This document shows, one piece after another, positions 43,140 to 52,647 of a stretch of 64,000 nucleotides of DNA. Both the position numbers and the translations under genes were made by a program. The stretch's first letter is position 1, and every line of letters starts with the position of its first letter. The notes under the pieces were generated by a model. That model was not told the DNA's origin, ran no database searches, and saw only the letters and a list, made by a program, of their open reading frames with translations. The stretch is from Xaviernesmea rhizosphaerae (GTDB lineage Bacteria; Pseudomonadota; Alphaproteobacteria; Rhizobiales; Rhizobiaceae). The stretch lies in the NCBI RefSeq assembly GCF_001938945.1, contig NZ_MKIO01000040.1:295597-359596 (forward strand). The letters are read 5' to 3'.

Positions 43140-44087
43140 ATGTCGCAAGTCTTCCTCAATGTCGTGCCGATCTTTCTGCTGATCCTGGTCGGCTACGGAT
43201 TGATCCGGCTGCGCTATCTCAAGCCTGATGTGGGTGAGGCGCTAGGCGACTTCGTGTTTCGCGTGGCGGTGCCGCTTTTGTTGTTCCGAACGATCGCCGA
43301 AGCGGATTTCTCCGCCAGCGGCTCGCCCTGGCCGCTGTGGCTCGCCTATTTCGGCGGCGTGGCCGTGACCTGGAGCCTTGGCCATCTGGCGGCAACAAGG
43401 GCCTTCGGGCGGGATCAGCGCGTCGGCGTGCTCGGCGGCGTTTCCGCCGCCTTCGCCAATACGGTGTTCATCGGCCTGCCGCTGGTCTCGCGCGTCGTCG
43501 GCGCCGATGGCCTGGTTGCGCTGTCGATCCTGATCGCCGTGCATCTGCCGATCATGATGATTTCGGGAACCTTGCTGATGGAGCGGGCCGAACGCCGGGT
43601 CAACGGTCGCCCGCCGCAGCCGCCGCTCGTGCTCGCGCGCGGCGTTCTGCGCAGTCTCGCGCGCAATCCGCTCGTGATCGGCCTGTTCGCAGGCGCCCTG
43701 TTCCACCTGCTTGGGCTTCCCCTGGGCGGACCGGTGAAGGTGGCGCTCGACCAGCTGGTGGCCATGGCGGCGCCGGCGGCGCTGGTGTCGATCGGCATGG
43801 CGCTCGACCGTTACGGCCTGAAGGGCAATCTGGGTCTGGCAAGCGTTGCCAGCTTCCTCAAGCTCGTGCTGATGCCGGCTGCGGTCTTCGGCCTCGCCAC
43901 GCTGCTCGGCCTGCCGGCGGACTGGCGCGCGGCCCTGGTGCTGACCGCCGCCGTCCCGACCGGCGTCAATGCCTGGCTGATCGCCAACCATTTCAATGTC
44001 GGCCACGCGCTCGCCTCCTCGACGATCACGCTGACGACCGCGCTCGGCGTGCTGACCGTCTCGGGCTGGGCCTATCTGCTGCTCTGA
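43140..44087 (+). CDS. AEC family transporter (auxin efflux carrier-like)
   Basis: This is a 315-residue inner-membrane carrier with about ten helices in two inverted halves, as in bacterial AEC permeases such as MleP/MdcF. Membrane segments such as VFLNVVPIFLLILVGYGLI and FANTVFIGLPLVSRVVG (with Asn-Thr) are typical. Relatives carry malate or malonate; the substrate is not inferable. The start at 43140 is preceded by AAAGAGCG. Confidence 0.88.
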   Translation: MSQVFLNVVPIFLLILVGYGLIRLRYLKPDVGEALGDFVFRVAVPLLLFRTIAEADFSASGSPWPLWLAYFGGVAVTWSLGHLAATRAFGRDQRVGVLGGVSAAFANTVFIGLPLVSRVVGADGLVALSILIAVHLPIMMISGTLLMERAERRVNGRPPQPPLVLARGVLRSLARNPLVIGLFAGALFHLLGLPLGGPVKVALDQLVAMAAPAALVSIGMALDRYGLKGNLGLASVASFLKLVLMPAAVFGLATLLGLPADWRAALVLTAAVPTGVNAWLIANHFNVGHALASSTITLTTALGVLTVSGWAYLLL

Positions 44088-44316
44088 GGAAGGGCCGGGA
44101 GCCAGTCGCGTGAAGGCGGCGCCGGCTTTGCAATCCCGAGATACATAAAACGCGGAAAGCGCCTGATGCCACTCTGACAGAGCGCCACGCGCTTTGAGGG
44201 CAGCGAAGTGCGCCCGCCGCAAGCCGGCAGGCGATCAGCCTGCTTTCACCGGAACGTCGGATCTGCCAGTTCCCGGCCGGGCTCCTCCTCCCGGCGTAGA
44301 GTCTGCGCAGGGCCGC

Positions 44317-44880
44317 TTACTGGCTCGGCGCCTCGCCGCCCGGCAGCGGCACGGGCTGGTCGGCATGGCCGCGCAGCCAGGAAATCAGGCTGGCGCGTTC
44401 CTCCGGCTTCTTCAGGCCGGCGAAGCCCATGGCCGTTCCCGGCACATGCTTCTTCGGCGCCTCGATGAAATAGCTCAGATGGTCGTAGGTCCAAGTCTTG
44501 TTGGCCTCCGCGAAGGTCTTCATGCCAGCCGAATAGCTGAAGCCTTCATGCGAGGCGATCGGCCGCTCCACCACACCCCAGAGATTGGGGCCGACCTTGT
44601 TCGGCCCGCCTTTTTCCACGGTGTGACAGGCCGCGCATTTCTTGAAGATCGTCTCGCCGGCCGAAGCATCGGCCTTGGCCAGAAGCGGCTTGATGTCCAC
44701 CTCCGCCGCCTCGGCTCCCGCGCTTTCTCCCGAAGCGGCGGGCTCGTCGGCGGCGATGGCGAAGCCGGGCTTTTCCGGCGCTTCCGAATGGAACAGGCCC
44801 TCGGACGCGATCGAGATCGACATCAGCACGAAGACCACGCCCAGAAAGGCGCCGATGGCCATGTTCATATAGGCATTCAT
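44317..44880 (-). CDS. cycM: Membrane-anchored cytochrome c (CycM type)
   Basis: This is a 187-residue class I cytochrome c with an uncleaved N-terminal anchor (about residues 5-27). After an acidic, Ala-rich linker, CAACH binds heme at 82-86 and the Met of PGTAMGF is the likely sixth ligand. In Bradyrhizobium and other Rhizobiales CycM carries electrons from the bc1 complex to the aa3 oxidase. I chose 44880 (GGGGGAG upstream). It is divergent from kdsB, as in related genomes. Confidence 0.9.
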   Translation of the reverse strand: MNAYMNMAIGAFLGVVFVLMSISIASEGLFHSEAPEKPGFAIAADEPAASGESAGAEAAEVDIKPLLAKADASAGETIFKKCAACHTVEKGGPNKVGPNLWGVVERPIASHEGFSYSAGMKTFAEANKTWTYDHLSYFIEAPKKHVPGTAMGFAGLKKPEERASLISWLRGHADQPVPLPGGEAPSQ

Positions 44881-45033
44881 TCGATCATGCTCCCCCTCAT
44901 GTCGACAGACGGTACAGGCGACCATCTTGAAATCATCTGAAACCTATGGCTTTTGCCTGCCCGAAGCAACCGGGAACTCCCAGCGCGACAAAGCGGCACA
45001 GGCACTTTTTGCGCGCCTTTTTAAGGTCTTCGC

Positions 45034-45804
45034 ATGACAAATGGCAGCGCGCCCCTCGCGCCTCTCCCCAGGACGCTCCTGCTCGTGCCCGCGCGCATGG
45101 CCTCCACCCGGCTGCCGGGCAAGCCGCTGGCCGATCTCGGCGGCGTTCCGATGATCGTGCAGGTGGCGCGCAGGGCGGTCGAGGCCGATGTCGGTCCGGT
45201 TCTGGTGGCGGTCGATCATCCCGAGACCTTCGCCGCCGTCAAGGCGGCCGGCTTCAACGTGGTGATGACCCGGGTGGAGCATCCTTCCGGCTCAGACCGG
45301 ATCTTCGAGGCGCTGCAGACCTTCGACCCGCAGGCGCAAGCCGAGGTGATCGTCAATGTCCAGGGCGACCTGCCGACCATCGAGCCGGAGACGATCCGCG
45401 CCAGCCTGCGCCCGCTGGTCGATCCGGCGGTCGACATCGCCACGCTCGCGGTCGAGATCACCGAGGAAGCGGAAAAGACCAATCCCAACGTCGTCAAGGT
45501 CGTGGGCTCGCCGATCGGCGACACGCGGCTGAGGGCGCTCTATTTCACCCGCGCCACCGCGCCGCATGGCCCCGGCCCGCTCTACCATCATATCGGCCTC
45601 TATGCCTATCGCCGCGCCGCGCTCGCCCGCTTCGTCTCCCTGCCGCCCTCGCCGCTGGAGGAGCGCGAGAAGCTCGAACAGCTGCGCGCGCTGGAAGCCG
45701 GCATGCGCATCGATGCCGAAATCGTCACCTCCGTTCCGCTCGGCGTCGACACGCCTGAGGATCTGGAGCATGCCCGCCGGATCCTCTCCGCCCGCGGCGC
45801 CTGA
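45034..45804 (+). CDS. kdsB: 3-deoxy-manno-octulosonate cytidylyltransferase
   Basis: This is a 256-residue nucleotidyltransferase that forms CMP-Kdo for lipopolysaccharide. LLVPARMASTRLPGKPLADL is the nucleotide-binding signature, RVEHPSGSDRIFEAL and VNVQGDLPTIEP are family blocks, and the C-terminus has LPPSPLEEREKLEQLRALE. It is followed after 36 bases by pheA on the same strand, so an operon is likely. Confidence 0.95.
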   Translation: MTNGSAPLAPLPRTLLLVPARMASTRLPGKPLADLGGVPMIVQVARRAVEADVGPVLVAVDHPETFAAVKAAGFNVVMTRVEHPSGSDRIFEALQTFDPQAQAEVIVNVQGDLPTIEPETIRASLRPLVDPAVDIATLAVEITEEAEKTNPNVVKVVGSPIGDTRLRALYFTRATAPHGPGPLYHHIGLYAYRRAALARFVSLPPSPLEEREKLEQLRALEAGMRIDAEIVTSVPLGVDTPEDLEHARRILSARGA

Positions 45805-45840
45805 CGCCGTCCCTTGTCCCGACAGTCCGAGAAAGCCTTC

Positions 45841-46692
45841 ATGCCCATGAGCAAGACCAACCGCATCAGCTTCCAGGGCGATTTCGGCGCCAATTCGGAC
45901 ATGGCCTGCCGCGACATGTTCCCGTCGATGGAACCCCTGCCCTGCCCGACCTTCGAGGATGCCTTCGTCGCGCTCGAAAGCGGCGAGGCCGATCTGGCGA
46001 TGATCCCGATCGAGAACACGCTGGCGGGCCGGGTGGCCGATATCCACCACCTGCTGCCCCAGTCGCGCCTGCACATCACAGGCGAGTATTTCATGCCGAT
46101 CCGCTTTCAGCTGATGGTGATGCCGGGGGTTTCGCGCGACGAGATCCGCACGGTTCACAGCCATATCCATGCGCTGGGACAATGCCGCAACATCGTGCGC
46201 GCCAATGGCTGGAAGGCGGTCGTGGCGGGCGATACGGCCGGCGCCGCCAAGCTGGTGGCCGAGACGGGCAACCGCTCGATGGCCGCGCTCGCCCCCCGGC
46301 TGGCCGCCGAACTCTACGGGCTCGAGATCATCGCCGAGAATGTCGAGGATTCCGAAAGCAATGTCACCCGCTTCGTCGTCCTCGCGCGGGAACCCAAGGA
46401 GGTCGAGCGGGGCAAGGGGCCCGTCGTCACCACCTTCGTCTTCAATGTCCGCAACATTCCGGCCGCGCTCTACAAGGCGCTCGGCGGCTTCGCCACCAAT
46501 GGCGTCAACATGACCAAGCTGGAAAGCTACCAGATCGGCGGACGTTTCATCGCCACCCAGTTCTATGCCGATATCGAGGGCCATCCGGGCGAAGCGCATG
46601 TGGCGCGCGCGCTCGACGAGCTGCGCTTCTTCTCGGAAAAGGTGCGCATTCTCGGCACCTATCCAGCCCATCCCATGCGCGTCACGCTCTGA
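45841..46692 (+). CDS. pheA: Prephenate dehydratase
   Basis: This is a 283-residue monofunctional enzyme that converts prephenate to phenylpyruvate in phenylalanine synthesis. The catalytic domain runs from ISFQGDFGANSDMACRD through the SNVTRFVVL (TRF) motif; an ACT domain follows, with NGVNMTKLESYQIGG for feedback by phenylalanine. It lacks the chorismate mutase domain of the E. coli enzyme, as usual in Rhizobiales. The start at 45841 has GAGAAAG upstream. Confidence 0.95.
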   Translation: MPMSKTNRISFQGDFGANSDMACRDMFPSMEPLPCPTFEDAFVALESGEADLAMIPIENTLAGRVADIHHLLPQSRLHITGEYFMPIRFQLMVMPGVSRDEIRTVHSHIHALGQCRNIVRANGWKAVVAGDTAGAAKLVAETGNRSMAALAPRLAAELYGLEIIAENVEDSESNVTRFVVLAREPKEVERGKGPVVTTFVFNVRNIPAALYKALGGFATNGVNMTKLESYQIGGRFIATQFYADIEGHPGEAHVARALDELRFFSEKVRILGTYPAHPMRVTL

Positions 46693-47129
46693 GCCGACCA
46701 AATAGAAGCCGGACACATCCGGACGCGGGCGGATATCCAGGGCCTCGGTTCGAAAAGCAGCCTCTTATTGACTGACGCGACAAGCGCGCCGGCCTCAGAT
46801 GCCGTTGTCAATTTCCAGGATCGGCCCCCGAATTGAGCACGGGCCGGAGACGATGACGAACTGTGACCTTAGTGTCACAGATAACGCTAAGATACCAGGC
46901 TGCGGCCAAATCGCGTCGATCATAAGGCAAGCTTACTTTCAATCCTGACGAAAACATGCTGCTTTGTGTCTGCACGACTCAAAGCGCCGGCTGAACCTAT
47001 GGCCTTGAGGGTCGGCGCCCCGGGCGTCGCAGCTGTCTTTCGCAAGACGGCCATGCAGACCCCGCGCATGATGCAGATTTCGAACCCGCCGGCGCTGTTT
47101 GCCGGATCATTTTCAGAACGGACCTTTCC
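46693..47129. promoter_or_regulatory. Porin upstream region with a perfect palindrome
   Basis: This is 437 bases without a gene. At 46861-46880, CTGTGAC-CTTAGT-GTCACAG is a perfect 7-bp inverted repeat. It resembles a CRP/FNR-type site, but the TGTGA/TCACA spacing is 8 rather than 6. It lies 250 bases before the porin ATG and could be an operator or, if transcribed, a hairpin. Confidence 0.5.
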
Positions 47130-48194
47130 ATGACTGTTCGCGCGCTTCTTCTCGCCTCCTCTGCTGCCCTGATGCTGTCCCCGGCCGCCCACGCGGCGGA
47201 TGCGATCGTGGCGGCGCAGCCGGAACCGATGGAGTATGTGCGCGTCTGCGACGCCTTCGGCGTCGGCTACTTCTATATTCCCGGCACCGAGACCTGCCTG
47301 AAGATCGGCGGCTATGTGCGCATGGACTCGACCTTCGGCGAGGAACCCTATGAAGGCGTCGATGTCGGCTGGGCGGCGCTGTCGCGCGGCGAGCTGGAAT
47401 TCGACGCCCGCAACGACACGGAATATGGCACGCTGCGCTCCTACATCGAGCTGCGCGCCGATGCGACGCGCGAAGGCAGCTCGTCCGAGCTTTACAGCGC
47501 CTATATCAGCCTTGCGGGCGTGCGCGCCGGCTACACCGATTCGCGCTTCGACACCTGGCTGAACTCGGCCGGCGCGGTCATCAATGACGACGTGATCGAC
47601 TATACCGGCGACCGCACCAATCAGATCAGCTATGTCTATGGCGATGAAGACAAGGGCTTCTCCGCCCTGATCGGCCTGGAAGAAGGGGCCGGCACCTATA
47701 CGGCCGGCGGCGCCACCGTCGCCTACCAGAAGCGCAACACGCCGTTCTTCATCGGCGGCGCCAAGTATCAGGACAGCTGGGGCGGCGTTTTCGGCATCAT
47801 CGGCTATGACAGCCAGGCCGAAGCGATCGGCACCAAGGTCCGCGTCGAACTGGCTGTGACGGACAAGGTCAAGCTCTTCGCCATGGCCGGCTATCAGTCC
47901 GACTGGGACAATACCGACGGCCCGAACAACAGCCGCCGCCGCAACTATTATGGCGACTGGCTCGGCGACTGGGCAGCCTGGGGCGGCTTTACCGCCACGT
48001 TGAACGAGAAGAGCGCGCTGAACGGCCAGGTGGCCTGGGAAGAGGACGGCACCATCGCCACCGCGCTGAACGTCGAATACAAGATCACCAAGGAACTGCT
48101 GCTGCTGCCGGAACTGAACTATACCAAGTTCCACGGCCTGCGCGGCAATGGCGAAGCCTTCGGCGGCACGCTGCGTCTGCAGCGCGATTTCTGA
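47130..48194 (+). CDS. Rhizobial porin (RopA/Omp type)
   Basis: This is a 354-residue outer-membrane porin. A signal peptide ends near AHA-AD (residue 22). YVRVCDAFGVGYFYIPGTET is the diagnostic N-terminal segment, with a Cys pair, of Rhizobiales general porins, followed by CLKIGGYVRMDSTF. The C-terminus ends in Phe (LRLQRDF), the signal for outer-membrane assembly. Aromatic girdles alternate through the beta-strands. A terminator follows 120 bases on; the ribosome site is weak. Confidence 0.93.
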   Translation: MTVRALLLASSAALMLSPAAHAADAIVAAQPEPMEYVRVCDAFGVGYFYIPGTETCLKIGGYVRMDSTFGEEPYEGVDVGWAALSRGELEFDARNDTEYGTLRSYIELRADATREGSSSELYSAYISLAGVRAGYTDSRFDTWLNSAGAVINDDVIDYTGDRTNQISYVYGDEDKGFSALIGLEEGAGTYTAGGATVAYQKRNTPFFIGGAKYQDSWGGVFGIIGYDSQAEAIGTKVRVELAVTDKVKLFAMAGYQSDWDNTDGPNNSRRRNYYGDWLGDWAAWGGFTATLNEKSALNGQVAWEEDGTIATALNVEYKITKELLLLPELNYTKFHGLRGNGEAFGGTLRLQRDF

Positions 48195-48313
48195 TCGGGC
48201 AGCGCCGCTCGCGCCGGGCGGCCTCCCGATCCGGAGCACTCCACCGGGCTCTGCGTTCCGCCAGGCATGAGGATGCTCTCTGGAGCCCCTGTTGGCGACC
48301 TGCCGCACGCATG

Positions 48314-48350
48314 AAAGACCGCTCGCAGCCCCGCTGCGGGCGGTCTTTGC
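48314..48350 (+). terminator. Rho-independent terminator after the porin gene
   Basis: AAAGACCGC (48314-48322) pairs with GCGGTCTTT (48340-48348), with an inner CGCAG/CTGCG stem; the TTT is part of the stem arm. Confidence 0.8.
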
Positions 48351-48773
48351 ATTGAGAGGCAACGCACAACACGCAGCGATTGCTTCTCGCAATCACGAGC
48401 CAGCTGACGGTCCGATAGGCCGTGCCTGGCTGCGTGCGGCCGAGCCGGATAGGGCGATCCGAACTTCGTTTCAATTGCAATTCACTAAATCTTTAAAATC
48501 CAAAGTTATCGTTAGCCAACAAAGGGAATGCCCTGCGCGAGGAGGCCGCACGGGGCGGTTTGCGTCTGGAAGCGGCAGGCCACCCTTGTTCGAGAGAGCG
48601 CGTGCAAGCTGCATAAATCTGCGAAATTGCAGCATGATGTCCTGAATCCATGTTGATCGGGGACTTATGCGAAGAGATCGCCCGCGACATTCAACGTGCA
48701 TGAGGGTGGAAGTCACGTGTCTTCCACCCAATCCCATTCTTCAGATGAAGGCAGTCCAGGGAAAGGCATTGGC
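48351..48773. other. Upstream region of the chemoreceptor gene, with a leader hairpin
   Basis: No gene is seen. An AT-rich part near 48470-48510 could hold a promoter. GGGTGGAAG (48704-48712) and CTTCCACCC (48721-48729) form a perfect 9-bp stem with loop TCACGTGT, 45 bases before the chemoreceptor ATG. Confidence 0.5.
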
Positions 48774-50771
48774 ATGACGATCAACCTCCTTCGGCAGGGA
48801 ATTGGCGCAAAACTGGGGCTGACGTCAGCCATAGGCCTGATCATGACCGCGACGATGCTCGCCGCGATCTGGCTGGGCTTTCGGGCGATCGACCGGGCCC
48901 AGGCAGAGGTGACAGTGGAGCAGGCGCGGGTTTTGGCGCTGATCGATGCCAAGGCATCCATGCGGGGTCAGCAAAAGGGCGCATCAGATCTGCTGCTGAG
49001 CACCGCCGGCAACGGGACCGCCGCAGCCCTGGATTATGTGAAGCATCGCACGGCCTCCTTCGATCAATATATGCAGATCGCTTCGGAACATAGCGGCGGG
49101 CCGGATGACCTTGCGAGGCTGCAGGAAATCCGGGCGCTCGCAGCCAACTGGTCGAAGAAATTCGAACAGCTGGCCGATGTCGTGGCCCACAAGCTGGCGT
49201 CCGATGGTGATGCCGCCGCCCTTCTCGAGCGCCAGCAGGCGCTGCGGAAGGAGATGGCGCCACTTGCTGACGGCCTGGCCACGGCCGTCGACGCCAGCGT
49301 CAAGGTTGCCAAGGAGCGGATCGCGGCCGCGACGCCGGCCATGCAATCCATCATTCAGACCGCGCTTCTCTCCAGTCTCGGCGTCGGTGCGGCCATGGCG
49401 GTCGCCCTGCTGGCCACGGCCCTTTACGGCCGGCGCGGCATTGCCGCACCGATCCAGCGCTTGACCGTGAGCATGGCGCGCCTTGCGGATGGAGACCTTG
49501 CGGAGACGGTGCCCTTCCGCGAGCGGCAAGACGAGATCGGCCGCATGGCGGCTGCCGTCGATGTCTTCAAGGCCAACGGCCTTCGCATGCGCGATCTCAA
49601 CCGTCAGGAAGCGGCGCTGCAGGCCAAGAGTGCCGATCTGCAAGCCAGTATCTCAACGGTTGTGACGGCGGCGGCGGATGGAGATTTCCGCCAGCGGATC
49701 ACCAAGAGCTACGACAATCCCGATCTCGACAACTTCGCCGGGCAGGTCAATGTGCTGGTCGAGGCCGTCGACCATGGCGTCGACGAAGTCCGCAGGGTGG
49801 TCTCAGCGCTTGCCCAGGGCGACCTGACGCAGACCATGCAGGGAGACTTCAAGGGCGCCTTTGGCGAGCTGAAGAACAATGTCAACGCGACCATGGGACA
49901 GCTCCAAATCCTCATGGGCGAAATTCGGCAGGCGGTGGAATCTATCACATCGGGCGCAAGCGAGCTCAGCGCGGCATCGGGCGACCTCTCCAAGCGGACC
50001 GAGCATCAGGCAGCCTCTCTGGAGGAAACCTCGTCCGCCCTGGAGGAGATTACCGTCGCCGTTCGAAACTCCAAGAGCCGGGCGGCCGAAGTCAGCCACA
50101 TGGCTGACGAGGCACATGGCAGCACCCGGCAGTCCGGCGCGGTCATGCGCGAGGCGGTCGAGGCCATCACCCGGATCGACCAGGCTTCCCAGGAGATCGG
50201 CAACATCATCTCCGTCATCGACGAGATCGCCTTCCAGACCAATCTTCTCGCACTCAATGCCGGTATCGAGGCGGCACGCGCCGGCGAAAGCGGCAAGGGT
50301 TTTGCCGTGGTTGCTCAGGAGGTGCGTGAACTCGCCCAGCGCTCAGCCGGCGCGGCAAAAGACATCAAGACGCTGATCTCGCGCTCGGCAGATCAGGTTC
50401 AGTCCGGCGTCACCCTCGTCACCTCGGCCGGCCAGGCCATCGGCCTGATCGAGGATCACATGCAGAAGATCAACGGGCATATCCATGCCATTTCGACGGC
50501 CGCAAGCGAACAATCCTCCGGTCTCTCCCAGGTGAGCGTCGCGGTGACACAAATGGATCAGGTCACGCAGCAGAATGCGGCAATGGTTGAGCAGTCCACC
50601 GCCTCCACGAGCCGGCTGGCGGAAGAAGCGACGCATCTGGCGCAGCTGGTCGCCCGCTTCAAACTGGACAATCAAGGCCACGCAAACCCTCATCGGACGC
50701 AACGTGGGACAATGGGCGGGACGATGGGCACGACAGGGGGCGGGCTCCCAACGTCGCGCTACGCCGCCTGA
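48774..50771 (+). CDS. Methyl-accepting chemotaxis protein
   Basis: This is a 665-residue receptor. TM1 (about 17-36) and TM2 (about 193-218) flank a roughly 155-residue helical periplasmic domain without a recognised ligand family. A HAMP domain (about 219-275) and a second HAMP-like unit (about 330-385) lead to the signalling hairpin with tip DEIAFQTNLLALNAGIEAAR. There is no C-terminal CheR/CheB pentapeptide. I chose the ATG at 48774 (AGGGAAAGG upstream); a longer start at 48696 would place the leader hairpin in coding sequence. No other che genes are near. Confidence 0.92.
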   Translation: MTINLLRQGIGAKLGLTSAIGLIMTATMLAAIWLGFRAIDRAQAEVTVEQARVLALIDAKASMRGQQKGASDLLLSTAGNGTAAALDYVKHRTASFDQYMQIASEHSGGPDDLARLQEIRALAANWSKKFEQLADVVAHKLASDGDAAALLERQQALRKEMAPLADGLATAVDASVKVAKERIAAATPAMQSIIQTALLSSLGVGAAMAVALLATALYGRRGIAAPIQRLTVSMARLADGDLAETVPFRERQDEIGRMAAAVDVFKANGLRMRDLNRQEAALQAKSADLQASISTVVTAAADGDFRQRITKSYDNPDLDNFAGQVNVLVEAVDHGVDEVRRVVSALAQGDLTQTMQGDFKGAFGELKNNVNATMGQLQILMGEIRQAVESITSGASELSAASGDLSKRTEHQAASLEETSSALEEITVAVRNSKSRAAEVSHMADEAHGSTRQSGAVMREAVEAITRIDQASQEIGNIISVIDEIAFQTNLLALNAGIEAARAGESGKGFAVVAQEVRELAQRSAGAAKDIKTLISRSADQVQSGVTLVTSAGQAIGLIEDHMQKINGHIHAISTAASEQSSGLSQVSVAVTQMDQVTQQNAAMVEQSTASTSRLAEEATHLAQLVARFKLDNQGHANPHRTQRGTMGGTMGTTGGGLPTSRYAA

Positions 50772-50789
50772 GACCCGCCTCAAAGACTG

Positions 50790-50882
50790 GAGCATAGGGC
50801 TGGAAATCAATACGCAGTCTGATGCTCTAGAATTTTGTTTTTACATCGGATTTCCCGAAAGCCGATGCCCACATGCGCGGTC
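50790..50882. repeat. RIME-type intergenic repeat, copy 4 (diverged)
   Basis: AGCATAGGGCTGGAAATCA...CAGTCTGATGCTCTAG, a T-rich linker, then ACATCGGATTTCCC...GAAAGCCGATGCCC. It lies between the chemoreceptor and nudC stops. Confidence 0.7.
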
Positions 50883-50920
50883 CGCGGCTGCAGCCCCGCG
50901 GACCCCTCGCGCACCAGGTC

Positions 50921-51898
50921 TTACGCCACCCAGTCCAGCCAGTCGCGCATCAGGCGGTGGGCGATCGCGCCCTTGGGCGGGGAATTGCGTTCGCCTTCCT
51001 CGGCGCCGACGCCGGTGGCGCGGGCCAGAAGCTCGGCGGTTTCCGCGCGCGTGAACCAGCGGCAATCCTCCAGCTCGCGCTGATCGAAGCGGATCTCGGT
51101 CGATTTCGCCTCGGCGAAACAGCCGATCATCAGGCTATGCGGCATGGGCCAGGGCTGGGACGCATGGTAGCGCACCCGTCCGAGCTGGATGGCCGATTCC
51201 TCCAGCGTCTCGCGGCGCACCGCATTCTCGATCGTCTCGCCCGGCTCGACGAAACCGGCAAGACAGGAATACATGCCCGGCGGAAAATGCACACCCCGAC
51301 CGAGTAGGCAGAGGTCGCGCTCGAGATCGATCGTCAGCATGATCACCACGGGATCGGTGCGCGGAAACAGAGTGTGGCCGCAGGCGGTGCAGACCCGGCG
51401 ATAGCCGCCCGAGCGATTCTCGGTGGGGCTGCCGCACTTGCCGCAGAAGCGGTGGGTGGCGTTCCAGACGATCAGGCTTTCGGCCTGGGCAAATTGCCCC
51501 AGCAGGGGCTCGGGCATCATCTGCTGGCGATAGAGCGTGCGCCCCTCCGTCAGCTTGAAACTGGCCTCCAGCGCCTCCACCGGCGCCTTGACCGGCACGG
51601 CCAGGCGCGGCTCGCCATTGGGGAGCGTGCCGAGCAGGATGGCCTCGTCGAGATCCGGCTCGAGCCCGGCAAGCTCATAGGGCGCAAACAGCGGATCGAC
51701 CACCTGCTCGTCATGCTTGACCACCAGCCGGTCACCGGAGAAGGCCAGAAGATGCGCGCCGGGCTGCTTCAGCGCCTGTGTGACGCAATCCTCGGCCCGG
51801 TTTTCCGAATCGCGATGCAGCGGGTTTTCGGCAAAGGCCGTCAGCGTGCTCGGTTCGGGATGCGGCCCGTGCAGGTCGAACAGCGAGCGGATGGTCAC
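50921..51898 (-). CDS. nudC: NAD(+)/NADH diphosphatase NudC
   Basis: This is a 325-residue Nudix hydrolase that cleaves NADH and can remove NAD caps from RNA. An N-terminal domain, a zinc ribbon (CGKCG...CTACG) and the Nudix box GFVEPGETIENAVRRETLEE are present, as is the NudC-specific SQPWPMPHS. The residue usually Gly after the EE is Ala (ESAI). The gene starts with GTG at 51898, overlapping the stop of the HIT gene as GTGA, so the two are coupled. Confidence 0.94.
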   Translation of the reverse strand: MTIRSLFDLHGPHPEPSTLTAFAENPLHRDSENRAEDCVTQALKQPGAHLLAFSGDRLVVKHDEQVVDPLFAPYELAGLEPDLDEAILLGTLPNGEPRLAVPVKAPVEALEASFKLTEGRTLYRQQMMPEPLLGQFAQAESLIVWNATHRFCGKCGSPTENRSGGYRRVCTACGHTLFPRTDPVVIMLTIDLERDLCLLGRGVHFPPGMYSCLAGFVEPGETIENAVRRETLEESAIQLGRVRYHASQPWPMPHSLMIGCFAEAKSTEIRFDQRELEDCRWFTRAETAELLARATGVGAEEGERNSPPKGAIAHRLMRDWLDWVA

Positions 51899-52308
51899 GA
51901 CAGGCGCTCCATCAGCCGGAAGACGAAGCGCTCGCGCTCGCCGTCGTCCCAGGGCTCGGCCGCTCCGACGCCCCAGACCGGATTGGGCCAGGCGGCGTCC
52001 GTTTCCAGCCGGGCGATGACATGCATGTGCAGCTGGCGGACGTGATTGCCCAGCGCGCCGATATTGATCTTGTCGGCGCCGGTCACGTCGTTCAGCACCT
52101 CGGCGATGCGCACGGTTTCGGCGAAGAACAGGGCCTGATCCTCGGGCCGAAGCTCGTAGACCTCCTCGATCCCGTCGCGACGCGGCACCAGAAGCAGCCA
52201 GGGCCAGCGGCAGTCTTCCATCAGTCGCAACTCGCACAGGTCCAGATCGACCAGATGCCGGCTGTCGCGCGCCAGGCGCTCATCGATTTCAAATTGCGTC
52301 AAGCCCAT
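51895..52308 (-). CDS. HIT domain protein
   Basis: This is a 137-residue histidine-triad protein. RHLVDLDLCELRLMEDCRWP, WLLLVPRRDGIEEVYEL and the triad segment NHVRQLHMHVIAR are visible; the first His of the classic HxHxH is replaced by Gln (QLHMHV), as in a known HIT subgroup. It likely hydrolyses nucleotide phosphoramidates or dinucleoside polyphosphates. Its pairing with nudC suggests joint clean-up of modified nucleotides. The start at 52308 has GAGGGAG directly upstream. Confidence 0.9.
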   Translation of the reverse strand: MGLTQFEIDERLARDSRHLVDLDLCELRLMEDCRWPWLLLVPRRDGIEEVYELRPEDQALFFAETVRIAEVLNDVTGADKINIGALGNHVRQLHMHVIARLETDAAWPNPVWGVGAAEPWDDGERERFVFRLMERLS

Positions 52309-52424
52309 CTCCCTCACGCTTTCAAAAGGTTCGCCTTGCCCAGGCGAGACCTTCGTCGCGATCGATAGCAGTTTTTTGAAGGCTTGGCTTGCATTTGCTG
52401 GCGAGATTGACGATATGCAGAGCC

Positions 52425-52525
52425 GGGAGGTTGGTGGTGGACGAGCCACTCGCCAACCGGGTCAGGTCCGGAAGGAAGCAGCCCTAACGAGCTCCGGCAC
52501 GGGTCGCCGTGCCAGCCTCCCACCC
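52425..52525 (+). ncRNA. ffs: Signal recognition particle RNA (4.5S type)
   Basis: The conserved domain IV is exact: GTCAGGTCCGGAAGGAAGCA (52461-52480), with its GGAA tetraloop and the two internal loops bound by Ffh. The ends GGGAGGTTGG and CCAGCCTCCC pair to close the hairpin, giving about 100 nt. A short CTTTTC follows. As in many bacteria it sits directly upstream of dnaX on the same strand. Confidence 0.95.
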
Positions 52526-52647
52526 TTTTCCGGCCCCGCCCGCCGCGCATGCCTGTTCACCGCAGGTGGCCGGACAGGCGATGAAGCCGCCCCGGCCCCA
52601 GACGGTAACCGTCGACGGCGAAACGGGGCACCGACGCGGCAGGGACG

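Noticed and set aside
46861..46880. Canonical CRP site
   Set aside because: The half-sites are right but the spacing is 8 instead of 6, so it was listed only as a palindrome of unknown partner.
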